A stretch of DNA of 64,000 nt, taken from WTJY01 sp045105475 (GTDB lineage Bacteria; Chloroflexota; Anaerolineae; Promineifilales; Promineifilaceae). This document shows positions 8,651-16,749 of the stretch, piece after piece. Under the pieces are notes generated by a model. It was not told the DNA's origin, did not search any database, and saw only the letters and a list, made by a program, of their open reading frames with translations. The translations under genes and the position numbers were made by a program. Position 1 is the first letter of the stretch. Each line of letters begins with the position of its first letter. The DNA is taken from positions 1 to 64,000 of the forward strand of contig JBGCDP010000170.1 in NCBI GenBank assembly GCA_045105475.1, given 5' to 3'.

Positions 8651-10875
8651 TCGATTTCTCCATCTATATTTTCTTCAGTTACTTTGTCAGGTGCAGGGGG
8701 CGCCTTTGGTTTCGGTTTTGGCTTAAAGTGATTAGAAGTATGAGAGACTCGCCTGCGAATCGTAGGCGTCCTCTTTGCGACAAGTCTTGGCGGCCGAACA
8801 AGAGTGGTTGGCTTGGTCTTTTCACCTTCACTTGGGTTTTCAGGCTCATCAGCGAGTCCATTTTGCCATGGATCAAAAGGGTCTGGTTGAGCATCAGGTT
8901 CGTCTTTACTTTTAACTGTAGGGGGTGTTTCACTTGGCTTAGGTTTAGGTTGGGACAAGCGACTCCTTCGGCCGGGTTTGGCAATGCCATCGGACGAAAA
9001 GGAAAAAGCGTCATCTTCAGTTAACTGGTCATCTCCTTCATCTTCGAAATCTGAGTCACCAATATCCGCTAAATCATCAGATGCATGATCAAAGTCTAGA
9101 GCCGTGTCAGATTCGACTTCTTCGCTCGCCGGATTTGAAGAATCGGGTGCGTAATCTAACCACCCGCTCCTTCTCGCATTGTATTCTGGCGTAGGCTCAT
9201 GAAAGACCGATAAAGATTGATCGGGCTCGTAAAGACCTGCTTGCTCTTCATCACGATCGAAATCTTCTTCATCCCAAGATTCAGACTCTAAATTTTGAGC
9301 AACCAGATCTAGGTCTTCATTCGACTCAAATTCATTGATTGAGTTGAGCTGAGCATCATCTTCTGGTTCATCAGACAAAAAGCCAGTGAGCTTGGTATAA
9401 ATGTTTGCTAGCTGAGTGAACCGAGCTTCTTCTGCGGTTGTATCTTCAACTCCTTCATCCTCAATCTGTGGTTCAAGTTCTTCGTCTAGATCATCTTCCT
9501 CAAAAAAGTGATCGTCAAGCAGCTCGTCATCGGCCGAGGGGTCGATGTGCGCTTTTTGGTTTTGCTCATAGTCATGCAATTCTTCAGCTTTGTCACGATC
9601 GGATCCTGAGAGGATTTCTATTGGCTCGTCGATTGCGCCATCTACCTCTTCCTCGTACGCGTCATCATCCTCTTCTTCATATTCAGCCTTAATGGCCTCA
9701 TTATCAATTCTATGGGTTTCAGCTTCTAATTTTGGATGTTGTTCTAGGAAGCCATAATTAAACTCGCGCTGCTCTGGATTGGCGCGCTGTTCATTAAGCT
9801 TTTCATCAAACCCTTCATCGTAGAAGTGGTCATCATCGGCCGGGATTGACCATGCGAGTAGGGCGGGCTGTTTTACATCGCTGATATATTGCAGGTATCG
9901 TTTTAGCTGGCGTTCGCCCACCCATGCGGCTTGAAAATGAAAATCATTCCCATTTAGGCGTGCGAGGAATTCTCCATTTCCATCGAGGAACTCCGCATCA
10001 GAATCATCTCGACCGCTAGCAAAGGCTGCTTGCCCCGCTGACTGAACTTTCCCAGTTAAACGATCGATTTCTATGCCAGACACCAAATCCTGCAAACGGC
10101 CATCTTCCGGCCGATTGGTTGCCAATATCACCCGAATGCCAGTTTGAGGTCCGATATCAAGAATATGCTCAAGCTGTTGGTGAAATTCTGGACCCGCTAC
10201 GGGGAGAATGTCTTGCAGGTTATCGATAATGAGCAAAATTTGAGGCGTTTTGATTTGATGTTTTAAACGATGGTCGGCCTCTTTTGCTAAGAAGCTTACA
10301 ATCTCGCACACTTCTTCTGGGTTTGAAGGGGGCCGGTTTAGTAGGTGGGGCAAATGGCTGAATTTTTTTAGCCCAGAATGATCGTATCCAGTTCCACTAC
10401 GACAGCTACCATCTATAATGGCCAACTGTAGCTGCGATGGCCGGGTTGCTAGTACAAGTGTGAGGATTAGAGATCTTAGTAGCCCTGTCTTCCCCGATTG
10501 TGGTGCTCCTGAAATAAGTAGATGATTTTCTGACTGTGTCCCAGCAACCCAGAACATAGGCTCTTGTGTTTTATTCCAGCCAATGATCGCCTCCATTGGT
10601 TTAATCTCTTCGCAAAATTTCAAGAGTGGAATAAGTTCAACCAACGGCCGGGTTTTTTTGCGTAAATTGATCTGGACAGCACCATTATCACGATCAACAT
10701 TGAGCTGAAAGCCATTGATAAAGGCACTAACTTCCCGCCCGAAATTTTGAAGTTGAGACATTTTCCGGGTGATCTCATCTGCTAGTGATGATTCTTGTAG
10801 ATGGGTAGGCTTGTGGGAATCACGATATTCTTTTGGTTCACGGGGTTGATTGTTAACTGTCATCCTATTACTCAC
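8647..10875 (-). CDS. FtsK/SpoIIIE-like ATPase with ~400-residue acidic disordered tail
   Basis: 742 residues in three parts. Residues ~1-90 are a polar N-terminus. Residues ~90-335 form a single FtsK-type motor core: Walker A GAPQSGKT (123-130), Walker B ILLIIDN (213-219), and an LATNRPEDGR sensor segment (251-260) resembling FtsK LATQRP. Residues ~345-640 are extremely rich in Asp and Glu, and the last ~100 residues are Lys/Arg/Pro-rich (RRRVSHTSNHFKPKPKPK), giving a strongly charge-segregated tail. No transmembrane segment or FtsK gamma domain is seen, so it is not a chromosome translocase of the usual build. It may instead be akin to stand-alone FtsK-like or EssC-type ATPases. GTG at 10875 or ATG at 10863 could be the start. 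It is coupled to the small gene downstream. Function unknown. Confidence 0.82.
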   Translation of the reverse strand: MSNRMTVNNQPREPKEYRDSHKPTHLQESSLADEITRKMSQLQNFGREVSAFINGFQLNVDRDNGAVQINLRKKTRPLVELIPLLKFCEEIKPMEAIIGWNKTQEPMFWVAGTQSENHLLISGAPQSGKTGLLRSLILTLVLATRPSQLQLAIIDGSCRSGTGYDHSGLKKFSHLPHLLNRPPSNPEEVCEIVSFLAKEADHRLKHQIKTPQILLIIDNLQDILPVAGPEFHQQLEHILDIGPQTGIRVILATNRPEDGRLQDLVSGIEIDRLTGKVQSAGQAAFASGRDDSDAEFLDGNGEFLARLNGNDFHFQAAWVGERQLKRYLQYISDVKQPALLAWSIPADDDHFYDEGFDEKLNEQRANPEQREFNYGFLEQHPKLEAETHRIDNEAIKAEYEEEDDDAYEEEVDGAIDEPIEILSGSDRDKAEELHDYEQNQKAHIDPSADDELLDDHFFEEDDLDEELEPQIEDEGVEDTTAEEARFTQLANIYTKLTGFLSDEPEDDAQLNSINEFESNEDLDLVAQNLESESWDEEDFDRDEEQAGLYEPDQSLSVFHEPTPEYNARRSGWLDYAPDSSNPASEEVESDTALDFDHASDDLADIGDSDFEDEGDDQLTEDDAFSFSSDGIAKPGRRSRLSQPKPKPSETPPTVKSKDEPDAQPDPFDPWQNGLADEPENPSEGEKTKPTTLVRPPRLVAKRTPTIRRRVSHTSNHFKPKPKPKAPPAPDKVTEENIDGEIE

Positions 10876-10905
10876 TTACTTTCGGCCGACCAGACCACAT
10901 GTTCT

Positions 10906-10934
10906 ATATTAGAATGAATGTTCTTTTTAGTCAA
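10906..10934 (-). promoter_or_regulatory. Predicted housekeeping promoter of the FtsK-like operon
   Basis: On the minus strand TTGACT (10934-10929) and TAATAT (10911-10906) are separated by exactly 17 bases, a near-consensus sigma-70-type promoter starting transcription about 25-30 bases before the gene. The spacer contains AGAACATTCATTCT, an interrupted palindrome. AGAACAT recurs just after the -10 box followed by GTGGTC, one base off the GAAC-N4-GTTC form of Gram-positive-type SOS boxes. Operator function is only a suggestion. Confidence 0.65.
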
Positions 10935-11039
10935 ATGAAAAGTTGGTAAGGAGTCGGTTAGGCAGTTCGGTTAATTAGTCAGTTGAATAATTAGGCGGAG
11001 TAATGTCAGTAGGTAAGCTCGCCTCAACTTACTTTTTAT

Positions 11040-12719
11040 TTAATGATGGCCGTTTGATCGGTCGTTGCCGTTTTTGTTAGTTTTGTCTCGATTAAGGTAG
11101 ATGAGGGTCCCTGACAAAATGGCAGAGGCTGTCACGATACTTACGTTCATCCAGCCTAATTTCCGCTCAAGGCGATCAAGGCGGCGAGCGGCATTTGGAT
11201 CGCTGCTAGTGATGCGTAACTTCCCATTTTCGGCCGCATTGACCACACGCTGTATTTGGCCCGGCAGACGCAGATAAGGAGTTAGATTAGAAATGATCGA
11301 TTCAAACGAGTCAAAAGAAAAATCTAGCTGTTGCTCCAAGTTAAGCAGTTCCATGCCGTACCCTTGGATGCTGTACCACGGATTAATTGTAGGATGTAAA
11401 CCTGACGCTATCCCAGATAAAATGCCTAATGCGCGGCCTAAATACACAAAGTTTTGAGGCACTTGAAAGGGGAGGTCAAATAAAATATCACGGAATTCCA
11501 TTCCTAATTCTTTGACTTCTTCAGGATCTGGATTCGCCATTTCCATTAGGTTCCGGCCGTCAAGCCGTTCCATGAGCAGGTTTTGGGCTTCGATGATGCG
11601 GTCTAGATCGGCTCCTGGCAAAAAGAACCCCATCTGGCTATAGGCATTGACCACTTTACGGCCGTCTTTTTGCACCAACCCCATAAGCACTTGTCCCATG
11701 TTTTGGCGCAGGTCAGCAGGAAGTCGGCCGATCATGCCGAAGTCGATGAAAATTATTTGATGTTTGCGGAATTTTCCGGCGGCTCGATCTTCATCTGTCA
11801 GTTCAGGACCAACTGGCTGGATAAAAATATTTCCAGGGTGTGGGTCTGCATGAAAAACGCCGTGTTTAAAAAGCTGAAACAGGTACGCCTCGATTAGGTC
11901 GCTGGCAACTTTTTCCGGATTAATTCCGGCCGCTAAGATCGCTTCCAAATCATTGATTTTCGGATTTTCAACATTTTCTAGAACAATAGCCCGGTCAGTT
12001 GAAAGCTCTTCATAGACTTCTGGTATGTAGATATGATCTTGCTCTGCAAAAATATCTTGGAACCGTTTGATGCTACGAACTTCCTGCTCGTAATCCAGTT
12101 CTTCCCATAGGGTTTTGCCAAACTCGTCCATGATGTCTGGCACATCAGCTCGACGTGCAATTGGCTTGTACCGCATGAGCCAAGGGGCAACAGTATCTAG
12201 AGCAGCAAGATCCGTATGGACAATTGCTTCTATGGTCGGCCGTAATACTTTAATAACGACGGCAGCCCCACGTTCTCCATTTTCATCTTTCAGCCAAGCT
12301 CGCATCGTTTGGCCTAAACTGGCGGCCGCAAGTGGCTCCATTTCGACTTCATAAAAATGCTCGTCCAGATCACCAAACTCACTCCGTAACGTGCGACGAA
12401 TAATAGGGAGCGAAATTGCGGGGACTGTATCTTGTAATCCTTGTAGTTCTTGAGTGACTTCTAGCGGCAGGACGTCTACACGGGCACTTAGAAATTGCCC
12501 CAATTTAATCATGACCCCACCCATCTCAATCGATAGGTCACGAAAGCGACGTGCAAAACGACGCATCCGGCCGGGGCGTGAACGTAGTATCGCCCAGCGA
12601 ACGCCTGGAATTCGACCCAATAGCACATCGAATAATGCGAAATGCAGAATGGCACCGCCAAAGAAACGTACGATTTTCCGGTAGCGTGGCCGGTCGATAT
12701 AAAGGGCGTTAGTGGTCAT
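11040..12719 (-). CDS. AarF/ABC1/UbiB-family atypical kinase
   Basis: 559 residues. The diagnostic motifs of the UbiB family are present: the KxGQ motif IKLGQFLSARVDVLP, the Ala-rich nucleotide loop PLAAASLGQTMRAW, the catalytic-loop HADPHPGNIFI, and the metal-binding FIDFGMIGRL in place of the kinase DFG. A hydrophobic segment near the C-terminus (VSIVTASAILSGTLIYL) is a likely membrane anchor. UbiB/COQ8 proteins are membrane-associated ATPases that assist isoprenoid-lipid (quinone) biosynthesis; the exact client in this organism is unknown. AGGA lies upstream of the ATG. Downstream is a 160-base gap, then the FtsK-like operon with its own promoter. Family call is firm. Confidence 0.93.
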   Translation of the reverse strand: MTTNALYIDRPRYRKIVRFFGGAILHFALFDVLLGRIPGVRWAILRSRPGRMRRFARRFRDLSIEMGGVMIKLGQFLSARVDVLPLEVTQELQGLQDTVPAISLPIIRRTLRSEFGDLDEHFYEVEMEPLAAASLGQTMRAWLKDENGERGAAVVIKVLRPTIEAIVHTDLAALDTVAPWLMRYKPIARRADVPDIMDEFGKTLWEELDYEQEVRSIKRFQDIFAEQDHIYIPEVYEELSTDRAIVLENVENPKINDLEAILAAGINPEKVASDLIEAYLFQLFKHGVFHADPHPGNIFIQPVGPELTDEDRAAGKFRKHQIIFIDFGMIGRLPADLRQNMGQVLMGLVQKDGRKVVNAYSQMGFFLPGADLDRIIEAQNLLMERLDGRNLMEMANPDPEEVKELGMEFRDILFDLPFQVPQNFVYLGRALGILSGIASGLHPTINPWYSIQGYGMELLNLEQQLDFSFDSFESIISNLTPYLRLPGQIQRVVNAAENGKLRITSSDPNAARRLDRLERKLGWMNVSIVTASAILSGTLIYLNRDKTNKNGNDRSNGHH

Positions 12720-12827
12720 GGGTCCTATTTTTTCACTCGGGTATCAGATTTATGTAGATTATAACGGTTAAGTTACCGGTGTCGCACACTTGGGTGCAGG
12801 TGGCCTGTTGTTTTCGGGTGTGGCCCT

Positions 12828-12862
12828 GGAAAACAAAAAACGACAGCCATTCGGCTGTCGTT
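12828..12862 (-). terminator. Rho-independent terminator for the 73-residue gene
   Basis: CGACAGCC (12841-12848) pairs with GGCTGTCG (12853-12860) around a four-base loop. Read on the minus strand the stem is followed by TTTTTTTGTTTT. It lies ~70 bases beyond the stop of the small gene at 12930 and insulates the AarF gene from it. Confidence 0.85.
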
Positions 12863-12929
12863 TCAGATGTTTTTTGGAGATAAGTTGTGATCGATGATGA
12901 TTTAATCTGTCACACAATTATCTTGCGAA

Positions 12930-13151
12930 CTAAGGCCCGTATTGATCTAAAACAGGTGCGTACATCGCTGTTGGCCCGTTTATGCAAGAGCAGCCTTCTG
13001 GTGGAAGTGTCGGGATCTCTTCATCGAACTCGTATACGCCTTCGATTGCGGTACATACGGGGCAAGCATCGGCCGGGGCAAAGATGCGTACTTTTGTGGC
13101 TAAACCATTTTTGATTTTTTCTAGGGCTGCCTGGAATTCCTGTTCTGTCAT
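12930..13151 (-). CDS. Small Cys-rich protein with possible zinc-binding CPVC...CSC motif
   Basis: 73 residues. The N-terminal helix (TEQEFQAALEKIKNGL) is followed by ACPVCTAIEG and, ~20 residues later, PTLPPEGCSCING. The CxxC ... P-x-L-P-P-x-G-C-x-C spacing closely resembles the zinc-binding end of phage SPP1 gp7-type head-morphogenesis proteins. Here it stands alone as a mini-protein, so a treble-clef-like zinc fold is possible; no phage genes are nearby. It has a dedicated terminator, which supports it being a real gene over the overlapping antisense frames. Function unknown. Confidence 0.7.
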   Translation of the reverse strand: MTEQEFQAALEKIKNGLATKVRIFAPADACPVCTAIEGVYEFDEEIPTLPPEGCSCINGPTAMYAPVLDQYGP

Positions 13152-13348
13152 GCTGTTCCTTCAGACCTAGCTTGTGAAAAGAGTGGTCTGTTTGTTTGAA
13201 ATTTGAGTTAACAGAGCGAATTTTAGTGGTTCAGGGTGTTAGGGGCAAGAAATCTATTGGACGAAGGTTAAAAGTGGCTTATATCTTTATACTTGCCTCG
13301 ATATTTTGTGACTTGATGATAGTCTAGCTAAAACATTGGAGACTTTAT

Positions 13349-13771
13349 ATGGCAAAAATAACAAAAATTCGTACCCGTCGGCCTAGATGTTATTTGGTCT
13401 ATGCCTTGGCCCCTGATGGCGTGAAACCGGCTGAAGCCAACCAAATTATCAATGCGATGATTGGTGATACAACCTTGCCTTTAGCCCTGTGGCACGATCA
13501 CTTTATTGGCGATAAAGGTGGCTGTGTCATTTTTTATATCGAAAATCAGGCGGAATTAGATGCGTTGTTTGAAAATAGTTATCTAGAAGGCTGGCAGGTA
13601 GATTATAGGCCGCTGATCTATTCCTTTAGCCCGGCCGCTTTTGACGCCCAAACTGGTTATACGCTTAACGCTTATGGAGATGTTGACTGGCAAACTCTGC
13701 GTGATAGTGAACGGCCAGATTATGGGGCAAGAAATGTAACTCAAGAAGTTGAATCGGCAGAAGAAGTATAA
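13349..13771 (+). CDS. Conserved-looking hypothetical protein upstream of epimerase
   Basis: 140-residue soluble protein. After a basic N-terminus (KITKIRTRRPR) comes a beta-alpha-beta pattern: CYLVYALAPDG, KPAEANQIINAMI, LALWHDHFIGDKGGCVIFYI. A helix (QAELDALF) and a beta strand follow, in the order expected for a ferredoxin-like (dimeric alpha/beta barrel) fold. The His pair in WHDHF is notable. I cannot name a family. It ends ten bases before the epimerase start and must be co-transcribed with it. Confidence 0.7.
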   Translation: MAKITKIRTRRPRCYLVYALAPDGVKPAEANQIINAMIGDTTLPLALWHDHFIGDKGGCVIFYIENQAELDALFENSYLEGWQVDYRPLIYSFSPAAFDAQTGYTLNAYGDVDWQTLRDSERPDYGARNVTQEVESAEEV

Positions 13772-13781
13772 AGGTGAAACA

Positions 13782-14789
13782 ATGAAAATTTTGATTATTG
13801 GTGGAACACAATTTGTCGGTCGGGCAATGGCCCAAGCAGCGATTGATCGGGGGCATGACGTGACTCTGTTCAATCGGGGTAAAACGGGGGCGGATTTGTT
13901 CCCGTCGGCCGAAAAGCTTGTGGGTGATCGTGATGGCGGGCTAGATGTCCTTGAAGGCAAAAGCTGGGATGCTGTGATCGACTCATGTGGCTATGTCCCC
14001 CGCTTGGTTGGGGATTCTGCCCGCAAATTAAAAGATGCGGTTGGCCTGTACGCTTTCATCTCTACGATTTCAGTTTATTCTGAAACCTCTGAGGTTGGTA
14101 TTGTCGAAGATTCTCAGATGAGTCGTGATATTGGTGAACCAGGTAATGAAGAGATTACCGGAGCAACTTACGGACCCTTAAAAGCTTTATGTGAGGACGA
14201 GGTGACGGCCGTTTATCCTGATAAGCATGTCATTATTCGGCCAGGTTTGGTGACTGGACCAAACGATCATACCAACCGATTTGGCTACTGGCCTGCTAGA
14301 ATCGCCAAAGGGGGCGATGTAATGGTACCAGGATCGGCCGATCGCCAACTCCAGCATATCGATGCGCGAGATTTGGCCGCATTTACGCTTCACTGTATCG
14401 AAAACAAACTCATTGGAGATTACAACGCAACCGGACCAGACTATCGCCAAACGATGGGGGACTTGGTCGCGGCTTCAGTTGAAGCATCCGGCAGTGACGC
14501 AAACTCGATCTATGTAGATGAGATGTTTTTGGTTGAGAACGAGGTTCAGCCGTGGAGTGAGTTGCCATTCTGGATTCCTACGACTGATCCAAGCACGGCC
14601 GGGTTTTTCGCATTTAATGTCCAAAAAGCGATAGATGCAGGGCTCACGTTCCGACCGCTCATTGATACGGTTCGAGATGCATTGGCATACGAAAATGAGC
14701 GTGCGCAGTCGGCCAATTTTCATAACTGGGAATCGACGCTTTCACCTGACAAAGAAAAAGAACTTTTGAAGAAATGGTCAGATCAGTAG
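13782..14789 (+). CDS. NAD(P)-dependent epimerase/dehydratase (extended SDR)
   Basis: 335 residues from the ATG at 13782, chosen because AAAGGTG lies just upstream and the Rossmann strand begins immediately after (KILIIGGTQFVG). An in-frame ATG 33 bases earlier overlaps the previous gene and is unlikely. The nucleotide-binding GGTQFVG (GxxGxxG-like), the STISVYS strand-loop and a YGPLKALCE segment supplying the Tyr-x-x-x-Lys pair are as in atypical/extended SDRs. Substrate unknown; similar proteins are simply annotated as NAD-dependent epimerase/dehydratase or are mRNA-binding-like SDRs in plastids. It is second in an operon with the 140-residue gene and probably the small membrane protein that follows. 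Confidence 0.85.
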   Translation: MKILIIGGTQFVGRAMAQAAIDRGHDVTLFNRGKTGADLFPSAEKLVGDRDGGLDVLEGKSWDAVIDSCGYVPRLVGDSARKLKDAVGLYAFISTISVYSETSEVGIVEDSQMSRDIGEPGNEEITGATYGPLKALCEDEVTAVYPDKHVIIRPGLVTGPNDHTNRFGYWPARIAKGGDVMVPGSADRQLQHIDARDLAAFTLHCIENKLIGDYNATGPDYRQTMGDLVAASVEASGSDANSIYVDEMFLVENEVQPWSELPFWIPTTDPSTAGFFAFNVQKAIDAGLTFRPLIDTVRDALAYENERAQSANFHNWESTLSPDKEKELLKKWSDQ

Positions 14790-14802
14790 CCGTTTAAACT
14801 TT

Positions 14803-14985
14803 ATGGAACAAGAACAACTCACTTTTTGGTTAACGATTACGATGGTGGCAACGGCCGTGGCCGGGACCGGCTGGTACATTTGGGTTGAACTTCAGACCAA
14901 AGGCAATTTAGAAGAAGTCGGCTGGTCGATTGTGGCGGTCGTTTGGTTTGTTGTGCTGCGCCGTGTGTGGCATCAGGTGCGATAG
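14803..14985 (+). CDS. Small two-helix membrane protein
   Basis: 60 residues, starting 13 bases after the epimerase stop. Two hydrophobic helices are visible (LTFWLTITMVATAVAGTGWYIWV and IVAVVWFVVLRRVW) joined by a polar loop. It carries the genomic CGGCCG motif. No family recognised; it is probably real because of spacing, same strand and clean hydrophobic periodicity, but evidence is modest. Confidence 0.55.
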   Translation: MEQEQLTFWLTITMVATAVAGTGWYIWVELQTKGNLEEVGWSIVAVVWFVVLRRVWHQVR

Positions 14986-15085
14986 CTCGCAATCCGATCG
15001 AACCAGTTTGCTCCCATTCTCTTAAAAGCTACGTAAAGGGCGAACATGGTCTTAATTTACTTTCAACTTAACCAAATTTAAAATT

Positions 15086-15589
15086 ATGCTCCCTATCGTA
15101 TTAGCTCTCACTATTTTGATTATGCTCGTTGGCGTTATTGGCTGTTTGATACCAGTTATTCCCGGCAACGTTTTAATTGGCCTTGCCACAATCGGTTTTA
15201 CCTGGTGGAATGGGTTTGAAATGATCGGCATTGTCCCGACGATTCTATTGGTGCTCGTATCACTCGTCGGGGCCACATCTGAAATATGGATGCCGATGTT
15301 GGGTGCCAAATCAACCGGTGCATCGGGCTGGTCGATTGCGGCCGGAATCGTTGGGGCCACCATCGGTTTTATTATCGGGGCTTTCTTTTTAGGGATTGGT
15401 GGACTAATCGGTGGTTTACTCGGCTATTTCTTGGGTATTTTCTTCACAGAGTATGCGCGCTTAAAAGATACTTGGAAAGCGGCGAAGGCTGGTTTAGGCG
15501 GCGTTGTCGGCTGGGGAGTGACAACAGTCATTCAATTTATTACGGGATCTATCGTATTTGCTGTTTTTATCTGGCTACTGATTAATTAA
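15086..15589 (+). CDS. DUF456 family membrane protein
   Basis: 167 residues, nearly all hydrophobic, with five to six glycine-rich helices: a first helix with LIMLVGVIGCLIPVIPG, then IVPTILLVLVSLVG, and GATIGFIIGAFFLGIGG. The GCLIPVIPG signature near the N-terminus and the Gly-rich middle are characteristic of DUF456, a bacterial inner-membrane family of unknown function. The cytoplasmic stretch FFTEYARLKDTWKAAKAG links the last two helices. It is followed by a strong terminator. Confidence 0.88.
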   Translation: MLPIVLALTILIMLVGVIGCLIPVIPGNVLIGLATIGFTWWNGFEMIGIVPTILLVLVSLVGATSEIWMPMLGAKSTGASGWSIAAGIVGATIGFIIGAFFLGIGGLIGGLLGYFLGIFFTEYARLKDTWKAAKAGLGGVVGWGVTTVIQFITGSIVFAVFIWLLIN

Positions 15590-15613
15590 TCGAGAGCTAT
15601 GTAAGCGGAATTT

Positions 15614-15651
15614 AGAGCTAAACGATTTTCAAAACCGTTTAGCTCTTTTTT
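15614..15651 (+). terminator. Rho-independent terminator after DUF456 gene
   Basis: AGAGCTAAACG (15614-15624) pairs with CGTTTAGCTCT (15636-15646), an 11-bp stem, followed by a T-run on the + strand. It lies between convergent genes; the minus-strand side lacks a good T-run. Confidence 0.92.
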
Positions 15652-15653
15652 GT

Positions 15654-16571
15654 TTAGGGGCGGAATGCCGTCTTGATCTCTCCACTTTGGCCGTTGTCAG
15701 TCCAAGCCACCGCAATCTTCGGTGTAGAGCTAGCAAAGGCTAGATTCCCGGCCGCATCCACCACAATCATCCCGGTCATCGGGTCTGGGTAAACTGCACT
15801 CATGTAAGCGACTGAGGCATCGGCCGCTTGTTGGGCCGTCATCCCTTCCACCATTTTGTCGGCCGCATATTTAGCCAACAGAAGCCGCATAATATTTTCC
15901 CCATTGCCGGTACAGCTGACCGCTCCTGCGCCATTCAATGCAAAACCACCAGAGCCTAGCAATGGGGCATCACCCACACGCCCGGCCGGTTTAAACGGGG
16001 ATCCGCTGGTTGACGTGGCGGCCGCGACATTCCCATCTTGATCGATGGCAACCGCTCCGACCGTGTCATGGCTTAGCGGCTGGCTTTTACCCCACTGTGG
16101 CTTGAGCACACTTTCGTCTCGCTCAACAAATGCACGCCAAGATTTTTCATCAACCAGTTCAATATTTGGGATCAGCGGCATGCCTAGCTCACGGGCCAAC
16201 TCATCTGCCCCGGCCCCAACAAACATGCAGTGGGCCGTTTCTTCCATCACTTTGCGAGCCAACGTGATCGGATATTTAACCCGCTCCACGGCCGCAACTG
16301 AGCCGAAATCGCGCGTTTTCCCATCGACGATGAGCGCATCGAGCTGGGCGACCCCGTTCCGGTTAGGCGGTACGCCGGTGCCCGCTTCAAAGGTGGGAGC
16401 ATCTTCTAAATAGTTGACCGCTTTTTCAACCGCATCTAATGCAGAACCACCTGCCGCGAGAATGTCCCGGCCGATCTGCGTTGCTTTTGTTAAATCAGGA
16501 ATTTTTTGTGCGTCCTGTTCATCAGGCCAATCCCATGCGCCGCCGTGAACGATAATACCGTAGTTAGTCAT
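15654..16571 (-). CDS. iaaA: Isoaspartyl peptidase / plant-type L-asparaginase (Ntn hydrolase)
   Basis: 305 residues. The protein opens with IIVHGGAWDW, the family start motif. The predicted autoproteolysis site and N-terminal nucleophile of the beta chain is Thr170 in SHDTVGAVAID. GNVAAATSTSG and the Gly-rich RVGDAPLLGSGGFA loop, which binds the substrate, follow, and the alpha chain contains the GTGVPPNRNG loop. The enzyme hydrolyses beta-aspartyl dipeptides and/or asparagine; length fits (about 300-330). Cytoplasmic, no signal peptide. It is divergent from the molybdoenzyme promoter at 16.65 kb. Confidence 0.93.
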   Translation of the reverse strand: MTNYGIIVHGGAWDWPDEQDAQKIPDLTKATQIGRDILAAGGSALDAVEKAVNYLEDAPTFEAGTGVPPNRNGVAQLDALIVDGKTRDFGSVAAVERVKYPITLARKVMEETAHCMFVGAGADELARELGMPLIPNIELVDEKSWRAFVERDESVLKPQWGKSQPLSHDTVGAVAIDQDGNVAAATSTSGSPFKPAGRVGDAPLLGSGGFALNGAGAVSCTGNGENIMRLLLAKYAADKMVEGMTAQQAADASVAYMSAVYPDPMTGMIVVDAAGNLAFASSTPKIAVAWTDNGQSGEIKTAFRP

Positions 16572-16650
16572 CTTCTTATTTCCTCTTAAACGATAAGGGC
16601 CGAAGCTGACTTCGGCTGGGAAGGAACGATAATTTCAGTTATGCAACTGT

Positions 16651-16677
16651 TTGATTTTCGTTCCTAAGTTGTATAAT
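16651..16677 (+). promoter_or_regulatory. Predicted sigma-70-type promoter of the molybdoenzyme FAD/FeS subunit
   Basis: A perfect TATAAT at 16672-16677, immediately preceded by TG, has TTGATT (16651-16656) 15 bases upstream; a 16-base spacer is possible with the one-base-shifted TTTGAT. The predicted transcript begins near 16684, about 65 bases before the gene start at 16750. Confidence 0.55.
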
Positions 16678-16749
16678 GCTCCATTATCTATCAATTGTTG
16701 GACCTTTGTCATACTTTGCCATGATTGTCCACATCGAGAGGTTTCTCCC

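Noticed and set aside
8679..9692. Antisense and alternate-frame ORFs in the ATPase acidic tail
   Set aside because: They arise from the low-complexity Asp/Glu codons; coupling and the promoter support only the minus-strand gene.
12887..13170. Plus-strand frames opposite the 73-residue Cys-rich gene
   Set aside because: The minus-strand protein has a meaningful CxxC/CxC pattern and a dedicated terminator; the opposite frames look random.
15286..15585. 99-residue overlapping frame inside the DUF456 gene
   Set aside because: It is a shadow rich in Arg, Trp and Cys; the DUF456 frame has clear membrane periodicity and family motifs.
15748..16022. GCGGCCGC (NotI-like) sites suggesting cloning-vector contamination
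   Set aside because: They are part of the window-wide CGGCCG excess and lie inside conserved genes.
16651..16749. N-terminal extension of the FAD/FeS subunit from the ATG at 16651
   Set aside because: It overlaps the predicted promoter, has no family similarity, and a better ribosome site precedes 16750.
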